64,000 nt of DNA, taken from the NCBI GenBank assembly GCA_023395255.1, contig JAEWZN010000014.1:15270-79269 (forward strand). The letters run 5' to 3'. Position numbers and translations under genes: made by a program. Below the pieces are notes generated by a model. That model ran no database searches. It saw nothing but the letters and a program-made list of their open reading frames with translations, and was not told the DNA's origin. The DNA is from Deferribacteres bacterium (GTDB taxonomy: Bacteria > Chrysiogenota > Deferribacteres > Deferribacterales > Geovibrionaceae). This document shows positions 16,287 to 25,255 of this stretch, one piece after another. The first letter of the stretch is position 1. The number at the start of each line of letters is the position of its first letter.

Positions 16287-17293
16287 GAGGTTCGGTAGTC
16301 CTCTGCGGTTTTCCCGTGAATGTCTTTCAGTAAAGGATTTGCTCCGTTTTTCAGCAATACCGCCTCTATATCGGGACGGCTGTTTTTTACCGCTGCCATA
16401 AGGGGCGTTGATAGGTCTTTAGTGCTTCGCTGATTCGGATCTGCGCCTTTTTTAATCATTTTCAGCACATCATCCGCTTTGATCCCTATATTTGCCGCTG
16501 CCGCTCCGAGGAGTGTTATCTCAGCCGGAGCATTGTCAAACCTTGTGCCTGTATTCAGGAAGAAATCTATTGTTTTTCTTGAGGATGAAACATTGAGCAC
16601 TTCTGCGAAGATATGGTTCCCCGCTTCGGTTCGTGCGTTCGGGTTTGTTATGGGAAGAATGCGCTCAACCAGCTTGAACTTGTTGCTTTCAGAGGAGAGA
16701 GCCTGCACGAGATACCGCTCCCCTCTGTCGATGAATATTCCCAGTTCAAGGAGCCTGTCTATATCCTCATCAAAGAGATAACCCCTCTGCTCCAGAACTA
16801 TCTGCATCGGATCTTTTTCACTGCCGTCGATGGTTACGCTCCGGCGGGGATCTGCCCCGTGGGCGATCAGCACCTCCGCTGTGTCGAAATCCATATTTTT
16901 CAGCACAGCAGCCAGAGGTGTCACGCCGTTCCGGTCAGGCATGTTCAGGGCAAGGGGATTCACTCCGGATTCGAGATACGCCTTCACTGCCTTTGTATCG
17001 CCGATTGCGCAAAAGGCGGCAAGAGTATTGACACCCGCCTCCGCCTCGATCTCTCTTATTCCTTCACGCTGAATTTTCGTGATCACCGCTTCCCATGTTC
17101 CGCCCTGTTCGGATGTGTTGATTCTTATAAATTCATCCGGTTCGCATTCCCCGGCAGACGGAATTCTGATGACCTTCCGCTGAGCCGGAGGAGTCTTGTC
17201 CTTTTCGGGTGCAGCAGGCTTACTGCCGCCCAGAAAGAAGGCGATTGAACCGGAGGTAACGAAAAGCAAAGCATTGATGAGGAACTCTTTCAT
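16277..17293 (-). CDS. Exported or membrane-anchored ankyrin-repeat protein (338 aa)
   Basis: An N-terminal hydrophobic segment (LINALLFVTSGSIAFFLGG) acts as signal anchor, then a Pro/Lys linker. Ankyrin-type repeats occupy about residues 95-175 (NGVTPLAAVLKNMDFDTAEV) and 265-335 (STPLMAAVKNSRPDIEAVLL), with degenerate units between. Ankyrin repeats mediate protein contacts; no catalytic domain is present. It overlaps the upstream ankyrin gene by 4 bases. The two share layout and are probably an old duplication. Partner unknown; periplasmic location is inferred from the signal. Confidence 0.8.
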   Translation of the reverse strand: MKEFLINALLFVTSGSIAFFLGGSKPAAPEKDKTPPAQRKVIRIPSAGECEPDEFIRINTSEQGGTWEAVITKIQREGIREIEAEAGVNTLAAFCAIGDTKAVKAYLESGVNPLALNMPDRNGVTPLAAVLKNMDFDTAEVLIAHGADPRRSVTIDGSEKDPMQIVLEQRGYLFDEDIDRLLELGIFIDRGERYLVQALSSESNKFKLVERILPITNPNARTEAGNHIFAEVLNVSSSRKTIDFFLNTGTRFDNAPAEITLLGAAAANIGIKADDVLKMIKKGADPNQRSTKDLSTPLMAAVKNSRPDIEAVLLKNGANPLLKDIHGKTAEDYRTSHP

Positions 17294-18426
17294 TTGCTGC
17301 TTCCGTATTTTTTAAGAATATTCCTGAATTTTGCCTGCTCCGCTTCGGGCAGTCTGCTGAGTCTTTTCTGCACTTCCTGATTATCCTCTGCGCCGTTTTC
17401 GAGAAGAATCTCAGCTACGTCATATCTTCCGGAGGAAACAGCATAAGCCAGAGGGGTGAGACTGCTGTTGCCGACAGAGGCGTTGTTGACACTGAACCCG
17501 GCGCTGATAAGCCGCCTTACTGTATCAGCCGGGATGTTGTTATTCATCACCGCAGCGTTCAGCACCGGAAAGTTAGGGTCGTCATTGCTTCCGCTCAGTC
17601 CGTTGGCGAGGAGCCATTCAGCCGCCCTGCCTGTTTTGTCATGCTGAAATATTCTGCTGACAGCGTTTGTCTTATCCTTATCCTGTGCGGAGGGGATTAT
17701 GCCGCTTGCAAGATCTGTATTTTTCAGGATCGCCGGGAGAAATTCGTCCATCATTCCCCCTGTCCGCAATGAATCAAATACATAGCTGTTGCCGTCTGCA
17801 AAGTTCATCCCGTTGTCGAGGAGCCAGCGCACAATCTGCGGGGTATTCTCCGGATTGTTCTGCAATATGGCCAGATTAAGCGGGTCAAGCCTTCTGGGAG
17901 GGTTAATCTGCCTGAGTATCTCGTAACGCGCCTTGGGTTCGTAAGTCACTGCCGAAAAAATGTCCGCTCCGTTTTCGTAAAGGAGCCTGATGGTTTCAAG
18001 ATCATGAAACTTTGCCGCATAGGCTACGGGGGTCATGCCTGTTATATCTTTTTTGTTGATGTCTGCGCGGGTTCTGCGGAGGTAGGTTTTAGCGTTTGTT
18101 ATGTCTCCTGTCATGGAAAGAATTTGGAAATAGTTGACCCCCATTTTCCTTTCAAACTCTTCCAGATAGCCGGTCTTGACCGCTTCTGTAAATGAATCCC
18201 AGTTGCTTTCGTTAATGACGGCAAAGCCGTATTTTCCGGCCGCTTCCGTGATCTCATTTTTGGGACATGCGGTATCTGTTTGCAGGAACACTTCTGCGGC
18301 CTCAGCCTGAACGAAGGGTTGTGCGGAGGGTTGAGGGGAGCTGTATTTTTCTGCGGTAAGAAAACCCAGAGAAGAACCGGCAAGGCACACCAAAAGCATA
18401 ATGAGATAACGGGAAGTTGTTTTCAT
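17290..18426 (-). CDS. Exported ankyrin-repeat protein (378 aa)
   Basis: A signal peptide or anchor (YLIMLLVCLAGSSLGFLTA) is followed by a linker and ankyrin-like units: ITGMTPVAYAAKFHDLETIR near residue 130 and SLTPLAYAVSSGRYDVAEIL near 325, with weaker repeats between. The N-terminal arrangement and the segment after the linker resemble those of the following ankyrin gene, which overlaps it by 4 bases. No enzymatic motif is seen. A paired periplasmic scaffold is a reasonable guess. Confidence 0.8.
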   Translation of the reverse strand: MKTTSRYLIMLLVCLAGSSLGFLTAEKYSSPQPSAQPFVQAEAAEVFLQTDTACPKNEITEAAGKYGFAVINESNWDSFTEAVKTGYLEEFERKMGVNYFQILSMTGDITNAKTYLRRTRADINKKDITGMTPVAYAAKFHDLETIRLLYENGADIFSAVTYEPKARYEILRQINPPRRLDPLNLAILQNNPENTPQIVRWLLDNGMNFADGNSYVFDSLRTGGMMDEFLPAILKNTDLASGIIPSAQDKDKTNAVSRIFQHDKTGRAAEWLLANGLSGSNDDPNFPVLNAAVMNNNIPADTVRRLISAGFSVNNASVGNSSLTPLAYAVSSGRYDVAEILLENGAEDNQEVQKRLSRLPEAEQAKFRNILKKYGSSK

Positions 18427-18480
18427 GCATTTTTATAGCATGGGCGAAGAATGTTTTGCAAACTTAACTTAGGGGCGCTT

Positions 18481-18843
18481 CTACCTGTTCAGGATATTTG
18501 ATGAAACCTTATGACATTCGGAACATTTATCAAGGGGTGCGTGCCAGCCGTTGGCAGGCCACTGATTGTGGCAGTCAAAGCAGCGTGTGCCGCAGCCATC
18601 TGCCGAGGCAACGGGGAGGAAGGTTTTCTTTTCTGAGGGTTCGTGACACTGGATACAGGTTTTGAGCGCCTGATGTTCTTTGCTGTTTGCGAGGTTCTGG
18701 TGGCAGGTCATGCAGTCTCCGGCGCAGCCCGCATCGGCTTTTTTAACAGGGATAAGCGCTGTGAGGGCTACCATAAAAATTCCGATACAGATTCCGCAAG
18801 CAATTCCCCTTTTTCTGTCAGCGCTATTTTTCCTGTTTTCCAT
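18481..18843 (-). CDS. Periplasmic tetraheme cytochrome c, 120 aa
   Basis: There are four CxxCH haem-attachment motifs at residues 44-48 (CMTCH), 63-67 (CIQCH), 88-92 (CFDCH) and 107-111 (CSECH). The N-terminus has a positively charged region then a hydrophobic core (IACGICIGIFMVALTALIPV) ending in ADAG, a Sec signal. The 5' end overlaps hemW by 76 bases; the chosen start keeps the n-region of the signal. Small multiheme proteins like this shuttle electrons in anaerobic respiration. An extra haem ligand set is not obvious. Its partner reductase is not in the window. Confidence 0.85.
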   Translation of the reverse strand: MENRKNSADRKRGIACGICIGIFMVALTALIPVKKADAGCAGDCMTCHQNLANSKEHQALKTCIQCHEPSEKKTFLPVASADGCGTRCFDCHNQWPANGWHAPLDKCSECHKVSSNILNR

Positions 18844-19847
18844 TCCAAAAGACCCTCGCCGATGAGTCGGCTTATTTTTTCATCCAGTTCAGAATCCCTT
18901 CGGTTATAAAATGCTGAAAGGGTGCTGATGTCAACCCCTTCCGTCATCCTCAGACCGAAAACCACGGACTCTTTAAGAAGTTCTGTCTGCTCAGTCACTG
19001 ATATTTCATCATAGGATGACGGATCAGCAAGGTAAATGTTCACATCTTTCGTTTTGCCTCTGTGGATTCGCTTGTCCGGATGATTCTCAAGAGACCATGC
19101 AGAAGCGCCTATGCCTGTGAAGTCACCGAGCTTCCAGTAATTTATGTTGTGCCTGCTCTCATGTCCTTTGTGTGCGAAGTTGGATATTTCGTACTTGGCA
19201 TAGCCTTTTGAGCCCAGATAATGCTTCACCTCAAGGAACATGCTGTCCGCTGTTTCCCCTTCTTCCGCCAGATAACCTGTGTCAAAGGAATAGGAGTATG
19301 CGGAGATGTGCTCCGGCTGGAGGGCGCATATCTCCTCCATGCTTCTGCGTGCCGCTTCCGGAGGTGCTTTGGGTATGTCGAATATCAGGTCAAGATTGAT
19401 GTCCGCATCGGGCAGATGCTTCCTTGTGAGATCGTATGAGGAAAAAACCACTTTGCGGTCATGCAGCCTGCCAAGAAGCCTCAGCACATTGTCATCGGTG
19501 CTCTGGCAGCCCATGCTGAGCCTGCCTGCGCCGTAAGTACGGATTGTCCTGAGAAAATCAGCGGACAGTGATTCCGGGTTAGCCTCAACTGTGAACTCGC
19601 CCGCAATGCTGACGGATTTGAAGAGCTTATCAAAAAATTTGTCCAGAAGTCCGACGGGAACGGCGCTAGGTGTGCCGCCGCCTATGTACAGGGTATCAAA
19701 GGCGGTTTTGCCAGTATGCGCCAGGTCAGCAAGGAGTGCGTCAAAATACCTGCGGATCAGCGCTTCATCATATACGTCAAGAGACATGAACCCGCAGTAG
19801 AGGCACTTTCTGCGGCAGAAGGGAAGATGTATGTACAGTCCGCTCAT
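18768..19847 (-). CDS. hemW: HemW-type radical SAM protein
   Basis: This 359-aa radical-SAM protein has the cluster motif C-x3-C-x2-C (CRRKCLYC, Cys11, 15, 18), the GGGTPSA SAM-contact loop and the HemN C-terminal domain. HemW is a haem chaperone that inserts haem into respiratory enzymes; it is often misnamed coproporphyrinogen oxidase. Lack of the long HemN N-terminal region favours HemW. It overlaps the GT4 gene by ATGA and the cytochrome gene by 76 bases, a suggestive link between haem handling and a c-type cytochrome. Confidence 0.87.
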   Translation of the reverse strand: MSGLYIHLPFCRRKCLYCGFMSLDVYDEALIRRYFDALLADLAHTGKTAFDTLYIGGGTPSAVPVGLLDKFFDKLFKSVSIAGEFTVEANPESLSADFLRTIRTYGAGRLSMGCQSTDDNVLRLLGRLHDRKVVFSSYDLTRKHLPDADINLDLIFDIPKAPPEAARRSMEEICALQPEHISAYSYSFDTGYLAEEGETADSMFLEVKHYLGSKGYAKYEISNFAHKGHESRHNINYWKLGDFTGIGASAWSLENHPDKRIHRGKTKDVNIYLADPSSYDEISVTEQTELLKESVVFGLRMTEGVDISTLSAFYNRRDSELDEKISRLIGEGLLEWKTGKIALTEKGELLAESVSEFLW

Positions 19848-20908
19848 TTCAGGAGGTTTTTGTACAGGTCTATATATGAGAGAACCATTTTCTCCGCAGA
19901 AAAGTCGTAAGCCCGTCTGAGAGAGTTTTCAGCCATGGTGCTTCGCAGGGCTTCGTCATCCAGAAGTCTGCCGTATGCCGCAGCCAGCGCCGCATCGTCC
20001 CCAACATCGCAGAGAAAGCCCGTTTCCCCGTCACTCACAAGCTCAGGTATGCCGCCCGCCCTTGTTGCCACAGTGGGCAGGGATGCGTTCATGGCATCAA
20101 TTATGGAGGTGCAGAGCCCTTCTGCCTTTGAGGTCATGGTGAAAATGTCCATCAGGGAGAGTATCTCCGGTATGTTCTCACAGAAGCCTGTGAAGACTAT
20201 GTTTTCTCTGCATTTCAGCGTATCTGCGTATGCTTTTATTTCTTCAGACTTAGAACCCCCGCCCACGGGGAGAAGGATAGCATCCTGCCTTTGTGCGTAT
20301 AGTCGGTCAAATGCTCTGAGCAGTGTAGGGTAGTCCTTGTCATCTGAAAAGTTTGCCACTGTTCCGATAACTTTTTTGCCAAGCGGGTTAAATCTCGCCC
20401 GGAGCTCCGCGGCCAGTTGTTTATCCACTGTACCGGGCTTCTCCGAACCGCTGTAGATCAGGCTGATTTTATCCTTCGGTATGCCGCTTGAGGCTATCAT
20501 ATCCTGTATAGCACTGCTTATGGCGACAAGGTTTACACGGCTGCTTCTGTACTTATTGAAAAGCTTCTTTTTAAGGGGGAAAATTACCCTGCGGGTATGG
20601 ACAAGTTTAAAGGAACTGTTCAGCCATGATGCGGCAATGCAGGGGGTGAGCGAATGGCTGTCGTGGGAGTGTACAATATCCGGCCGGAATCGCTTTATGA
20701 CAGAGAGCAGACGGAGAATATATGCCGGGTCAGCCTCGCTGCGGAAAGAGAGCGGTTCAGTGTTCTCCGCCCGGTTTATCAGTTCTCCGTCAGGGCTGCA
20801 TACCATGAGGCTTTCGTGTCCGTGTGCTGTCAGTCCGTTATGGAGGAAGAGCGCCTGTCTCTGGCCTCCCCTCCATTCTTTTCCTGTATCTACATGCAGT
20901 ATTCTCAA
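19844..20908 (-). CDS. Glycosyltransferase family 4 (GT-B)
   Basis: This 354-aa enzyme has the N-terminal EWRGGQRQALFL loop and the C-terminal EX7E-like donor site (TSKAEGLCTSIIDAMNASLP with the GGIPELVSDGETGFL block), typical of retaining GT4 enzymes. It probably works in LPS or glycan assembly; substrate unknown. It begins at a TTG sharing bases with the mscS stop (TTGA, 20905-20908), and the protein start MRILHVDTG is natural for the family. Confidence 0.87.
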   Translation of the reverse strand: MRILHVDTGKEWRGGQRQALFLHNGLTAHGHESLMVCSPDGELINRAENTEPLSFRSEADPAYILRLLSVIKRFRPDIVHSHDSHSLTPCIAASWLNSSFKLVHTRRVIFPLKKKLFNKYRSSRVNLVAISSAIQDMIASSGIPKDKISLIYSGSEKPGTVDKQLAAELRARFNPLGKKVIGTVANFSDDKDYPTLLRAFDRLYAQRQDAILLPVGGGSKSEEIKAYADTLKCRENIVFTGFCENIPEILSLMDIFTMTSKAEGLCTSIIDAMNASLPTVATRAGGIPELVSDGETGFLCDVGDDAALAAAYGRLLDDEALRSTMAENSLRRAYDFSAEKMVLSYIDLYKNLLK

Positions 20909-21732
20909 GCTTCTTCTTCCGTTTTATGAATATAAACGTCCATCTGCGGAAAGGGTATTTCCACGCCGCTGTTTGTGAGACTGACTTTGATGTTTTCCAG
21001 CAGATCGGCCTTTGTCGCCCACCAGTCGCCAGTTTCCACCCATGAACGGGCAAAGAGGTTGACAGAACTGTCCGCCAGTTCAAGGACACCCGCCGTCGGT
21101 TCGGGGTCTTTGAGCACCTTTTCATGGCTCCGCATGGTCTCAAGCATTATATCCTTGGCTTTTTTGATGTCACTGCCGTAGCTTATGCCTATTACAAGGG
21201 GGATCATCCTTGTGCCCTGAAGCGAGAAGTTGGTTATGGTTCCGTTCATCACGCTTGAGTTGGGGATCATTATTGTGAGGTTGTCAAAGGTTTTGAGTAT
21301 CGTCTGAAAAACCTGAATAGTCAGCACAGTGCCTGTCTGTCCGGCGAGTGTTACCGTATCGCCCACCTTGAACGGCCGGAGCATGACAATGAGCACTCCC
21401 GCGCCGAAGTTCGCCACCTGATCCTTGAGAGACAGACCTATGGCGAGACCGGCTGCACCCATTACGGCAACGAGGGAGGTTGTCTGCACACCCAGTGAGT
21501 TGAGGGAGGCTATCACCACCACAGCAAAGAGCATGGCATATATAACATTCCGCAGAAATCCCGCAAGGGTTTCGTCCATATGGGTTTTCTTCATTGCCCT
21601 GTGGGCAACTCTTGAGAGAAATTTTGCAATGTATTTTCCGAAATAGAATATAAGAACGGCAGCCAGCAGCCTTAAGGAATAGTCCGCCGCGTGCGCCATA
21701 ATCTGTTCCAGCAGTTTTTCGTAATTTATCAA
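20905..21732 (-). CDS. mscS: Small-conductance mechanosensitive channel (MscS)
   Basis: This 275-aa inner-membrane channel opens under tension to release solutes. Three hydrophobic segments precede the pore helix, which carries the Gly/Ala pattern GAAGLAIGLSLKDQVANFGAG, then the beta domain with FKVGDTVTLAGQTGTV and the IPNSSV segment. The start is taken as TTG at 21732, whose TTGA overlaps the stop of the upstream gene, with GGAGG 7 bases before it; a frame extension to 21756 lies in the upstream coding region and lacks support. Family length is normal. Confidence 0.9.
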   Translation of the reverse strand: MINYEKLLEQIMAHAADYSLRLLAAVLIFYFGKYIAKFLSRVAHRAMKKTHMDETLAGFLRNVIYAMLFAVVVIASLNSLGVQTTSLVAVMGAAGLAIGLSLKDQVANFGAGVLIVMLRPFKVGDTVTLAGQTGTVLTIQVFQTILKTFDNLTIMIPNSSVMNGTITNFSLQGTRMIPLVIGISYGSDIKKAKDIMLETMRSHEKVLKDPEPTAGVLELADSSVNLFARSWVETGDWWATKADLLENIKVSLTNSGVEIPFPQMDVYIHKTEEEA

Positions 21733-23189
21733 AGTTTTTCCTCCATAGCTCTGCACATGGTCTCCAGTATTTTAAGCCGTGCGTATTTTTTGTCGTTTCC
21801 TGCTATCAGGTTCCATGGTGCATGTCCTGTGCTTGTGCGGGCGATCATTTCGTTTGCCGCCTGTTCATACATATCCCATTTTTCTCTGTTGCGCCAGTCC
21901 TCATCGGTTATTTTATACTGTTTCCACGGCAGATTCTCCCGCTCTTTGAAGCGCTTAAGCTGCTCCTCCATATTTATATGCACCCAGAATTTGACAAGGA
22001 TTATTCCGCTCTCTGTGAGGTGCTCCTCGAAATCGTTTATCTCCTCAAAGGAGCGTGACCACTCGTTCTCAGAGGCAAATTTCTCCACACGCTCCACAAG
22101 CACACGGCCGTACCATGAGCGGTCATACACGGTGATAAACCCTGCGGAGGGGATATGCCGCCAGAAGCGCCAGAGGTAATGGTGCGCCTTCTCCTCGTCC
22201 GTGGGTGCTGCGACTGAGATTACACTGGCAAGGCGTATGTCCGTGCCCTGAACTATCCTGCGGATCGCGCTCCCTTTTCCTGCCGCGTCCCAGCCTTCAA
22301 AGACGGCGATGGCAGAGCGTTTTTTGCTGTAAGCCTTCCACGCGAGGGAGTTAAGCTTTTCCTGCATTTCCGGCATACGTTTTTTATATTCCTCATACTC
22401 GGCAGTCAGCGACAGATCCACCTTGGAGAGAACAGGGGGAGCGAGGCTCACTGTTTTTTTATCAGCCTTCTGTTTTGCGCCTATTGAGGCCACGGCTGCT
22501 TCAAGGGTTTCAACTATTATGCGCAGGGCTTTCAGGGTTCTGTGGCGCTTATCATCCGCTTCGATGAGATGCCAGCGTGCCTTGGCGTGGTCGGTGAGGC
22601 GTATTCCCCGTTCGGCAGCCTTCACTATGGCATCGTATTTTTCCCTGTGCCACATGGCGCGCTCAACAATTTCCCCTTTGCCGTATTTCTTTTTCAGGTC
22701 GTCCGTTTTCTTTTTCGCTGTCTTTTTGCTGAGGTGAAACCAGAACTTTACAAATACCGCTCCGTCATCCGCCAGCATGGATTCAAAAGTGGCAGCGCGC
22801 TTCATGCGCCTTTCGTATTCTGCGGTTTCCGTGTTCCCTTTGGCAGCCTCAAGCATTTCCCCTGCATACCACGCACCGAAGAAGAAGCCGATATGCCCTC
22901 TGTAGGGGAGGCTCATCCAGTAGCGCCAGTAGAAGGGTTTTGATTTTTCCGATTCATTCTCCTGCCAGAAGGTTTTTATTATCACGTTGCGCAGATCCAT
23001 CAGCCCGCCGAGGTAGTTCATCAGCTCGCCCTTGCCTGCGCCGTCCATTCCGTTAAGTATTATGATGAGCGGGCCCGGATATTTCGCAAAAGCAGTCTGA
23101 GCCTGTATCAGCCTTGTGCGCAGGTCGGGAAGCGCCGCCTCAAATTCATCTTTGTCCACCTTCTGTCCCAGTTCCACAGCTTCAAACAT
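21729..23189 (-). CDS. pap: Polyphosphate:AMP phosphotransferase (two-domain PPK2 class II)
   Basis: This 486-aa protein has two tandem PPK2 P-loop domains. The first has GMDGAGKGE at about residue 47; the second has GWDAAGKGS at about 298 with the lid motif YDRSWYGRVLVERVE. Two-domain PPK2 proteins phosphorylate AMP to ADP with polyphosphate. The first domain lacks a clear DRSWYGR lid, fitting the family rule that mainly the C-terminal domain is catalytic. It precedes mscS by a 4-base overlap; polyphosphate and osmotic stress are both envelope-stress themes, but the link is positional. Confidence 0.9.
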   Translation of the reverse strand: MFEAVELGQKVDKDEFEAALPDLRTRLIQAQTAFAKYPGPLIIILNGMDGAGKGELMNYLGGLMDLRNVIIKTFWQENESEKSKPFYWRYWMSLPYRGHIGFFFGAWYAGEMLEAAKGNTETAEYERRMKRAATFESMLADDGAVFVKFWFHLSKKTAKKKTDDLKKKYGKGEIVERAMWHREKYDAIVKAAERGIRLTDHAKARWHLIEADDKRHRTLKALRIIVETLEAAVASIGAKQKADKKTVSLAPPVLSKVDLSLTAEYEEYKKRMPEMQEKLNSLAWKAYSKKRSAIAVFEGWDAAGKGSAIRRIVQGTDIRLASVISVAAPTDEEKAHHYLWRFWRHIPSAGFITVYDRSWYGRVLVERVEKFASENEWSRSFEEINDFEEHLTESGIILVKFWVHINMEEQLKRFKERENLPWKQYKITDEDWRNREKWDMYEQAANEMIARTSTGHAPWNLIAGNDKKYARLKILETMCRAMEEKL

Positions 23190-23272
23190 CTGAAACCCCC
23201 TTTTTCTGAGTATAATCTAAAAAGTTTCTGCTATTATTTAAAAATGAAGATTTTGTTAAGGTTTGGTGAGTT

Positions 23273-23962
23273 ATGAAGACAGCGGGTCTTATAGGCGGCA
23301 TGAGCTGGGAATCCACAGCTCTTTACTACAAGTATATTAACGAGGGCGTGAAGAAAGCTCTGGGCGGACTGCATTCCGCCAGAGTGATAATCAACAGCGT
23401 TGATTTTGAGGAAGTTGCGCAGCTTCAGTCAAAGGGCGAATGGGCAAAAGGCGCGCAGATGATGACTGATGAGGCGCAAAAGCTCAGGAGAGCAGGGGCG
23501 GACTTCATAATGATCTGCACAAACACCATGCATATTTCGGCGGATGAGGTGGAAAATGCGCTGGATGTCCCCCTTCTGCGGATTACGGATTCCGCTGCGG
23601 AGGCTGCTCTTTCTGCCGGGGTGAAAAAGGCGGGGCTTCTGGGCACTGCCTTCACCATGGAGCGTGATTTTTACAAAGGGCGTATGGAAAGGCTCGGACT
23701 TGAGATAATTGTGCCTGATGCGGCGGACAGGAAATTTGTGCATGATGTTATATATAATGAGCTCTGCCTCGGTGATTTCAGGGATTCATCAAGAAATAGG
23801 TTCGTTGGAATAATAGAAAAACTCGGTGCAAACGGCGCAGAGGGAATTATCCTCGGCTGTACGGAGATTCCCCTCCTTGTGGAGCAGAAGGACAGCCCGC
23901 TCAGGCTTTTTGACACAACAAGGCTCCACGCCGAAGCGGCGGTGAGGATGATGCTGGGATGA
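23273..23962 (+). CDS. Aspartate/glutamate racemase family protein
   Basis: This 229-aa enzyme has the two catalytic cysteines of cofactor-free racemases: Cys82 in CTNTMH and Cys196 in GCTEIP. The start MKTAGLIGGMSWEST matches the aspartate racemase (YgeA-like) branch, with broad amino-acid racemase activity in known members. Cytoplasmic. It is a single gene between a divergent pap promoter and a shared terminator. TATAAT at 23211 is a likely -10 box. Substrate not determined. Confidence 0.88.
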   Translation: MKTAGLIGGMSWESTALYYKYINEGVKKALGGLHSARVIINSVDFEEVAQLQSKGEWAKGAQMMTDEAQKLRRAGADFIMICTNTMHISADEVENALDVPLLRITDSAAEAALSAGVKKAGLLGTAFTMERDFYKGRMERLGLEIIVPDAADRKFVHDVIYNELCLGDFRDSSRNRFVGIIEKLGANGAEGIILGCTEIPLLVEQKDSPLRLFDTTRLHAEAAVRMMLG

Positions 23963-23967
23963 AAAAA

Positions 23968-23993
23968 GGCTCCCCGAAGGGAGCCCTTTGTAT
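23968..23993. terminator. Bidirectional terminator
   Basis: The perfect stem GGCTCCC-CGAA-GGGAGCC (23968-23985) has CTTTGTATTT on the plus side and TTTTTT on the minus side. It sits between the convergent racemase and dapL genes and should end both transcripts. Confidence 0.88.
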
Positions 23994-24012
23994 TTCTGAA
24001 TCAGTTATACGC

Positions 24013-25242
24013 TTAGAATACGAACTTGTCTTCGCCTAAGCGTCTGTCGATTTCGTTTATTATCCTTGCTTCCTCTTCCAACGTGTCCGCTATGAAGGTG
24101 ACTGTGAAGCGGAGGAAGTTGCCAGCGTCATCCCAGGGTACTGAGCTGATGTATTTTTCCCTGATCATGTAATCGCAGAACTGCTCGCCGCTTTCAAACT
24201 TTTTGCCTGAGGCTGTTCCCTTGGGGATCTCAAAATAGAGGTAGAAAGTTCCCTTAGGCTCGTTCACGAAGAAGCCGTGTTTGCGCAGAACAGCGGCAAG
24301 TGCTTTAAGCCTGCGGGCGTATTTCTCGGTGATTCTTTCAATGAGCGCAGTGTTTTCCAGAGCATAGGCGGCTGCCTTCTGAATCGGGATAAACTGGCCT
24401 GAGTCATTGTTGTCCTTAACGGTGGCGAATGCTTTTACAAGGTGTTCGTTTCCGCATACGAAAGCCATTCTCCAGCCTGTCATGTTGTAAGACTTGCTGA
24501 GTGAGTGTATCTCGATACCAACCTCTTTCGCTCCGGGAACGCTGAGGAAGGAGGGCTGTTTTTCGCCGTAGGTGAGTTCGATGTATGCGGCATCGGAGAT
24601 GACCGCTATGTCGTTTTTCTTGGCGAACTCAACAACCTTTTCATAGAAGGACAGGGGCGCGAGTGCTCCCGTGGGGTTGTTGGGGTAGTTCATATAAAGG
24701 AACTTCGCCCTTTTCAGTATATCCGCGGGGATAGAGTCCAGATCGGGGAGGAAGTTGTTTTCCTTTGTGAGTTTGAGGTTGTAAACCTCACCGCCGAGAT
24801 ACTTTGTGATTGTGCCGGAAACAGGGTAGCCGGGAACAGTCATCAGCGCAACATCGCCGGGGTTGATCAGGCAGAAGGGAACGAAGGCAAGGGCAGGTTT
24901 GGAGCCTATGCTGTGGTTAACTTCCGTGTTCGGGTCTATGTCAACGCCGAAGCGTTTTTTCATATATTTCGCAGCGGCATCCTTGAACTCCTGAATACCG
25001 TTGTCGGAGTAGAATCTGTTTTCCCTTTTTTTCGCTTCAAGGCAAAGAGTTTCAACAACGGATGCATCTGCCATTTCGTCCGGCTCGCCCACGCCCATGT
25101 CGATAAGCTCGATGTTGGGGTTGGCTTCCATAGCCGCTCTTTTCGCTCTTTTGATCTTCTCAAATTTGTAGATGGTGGTGTCCTTGCCGAACATCTTTCC
25201 GCCAAGGCGCTCTGCAATCATGTTTTCCATGAAAATACTCAT
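24013..25242 (-). CDS. dapL: LL-diaminopimelate aminotransferase
   Basis: This 409-aa PLP class I/II aminotransferase converts tetrahydrodipicolinate to LL-diaminopimelate in lysine and peptidoglycan synthesis. The N-terminal MGVGEPDEMAD, YMNYPNNPTGA and the PLP-lysine segment SLSKSYNMTGWRM are typical of DapL (DapL2 type). No dapD/dapC genes are present here. The start at 25242 is used; an ATG 5 residues later is possible. It is followed by a strong terminator. It looks to be in one unit with the CDF gene upstream (13-base gap). Confidence 0.87.
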   Translation of the reverse strand: MSIFMENMIAERLGGKMFGKDTTIYKFEKIKRAKRAAMEANPNIELIDMGVGEPDEMADASVVETLCLEAKKRENRFYSDNGIQEFKDAAAKYMKKRFGVDIDPNTEVNHSIGSKPALAFVPFCLINPGDVALMTVPGYPVSGTITKYLGGEVYNLKLTKENNFLPDLDSIPADILKRAKFLYMNYPNNPTGALAPLSFYEKVVEFAKKNDIAVISDAAYIELTYGEKQPSFLSVPGAKEVGIEIHSLSKSYNMTGWRMAFVCGNEHLVKAFATVKDNNDSGQFIPIQKAAAYALENTALIERITEKYARRLKALAAVLRKHGFFVNEPKGTFYLYFEIPKGTASGKKFESGEQFCDYMIREKYISSVPWDDAGNFLRFTVTFIADTLEEEARIINEIDRRLGEDKFVF

Positions 25243-25255
25243 TAATACCCCCTGA

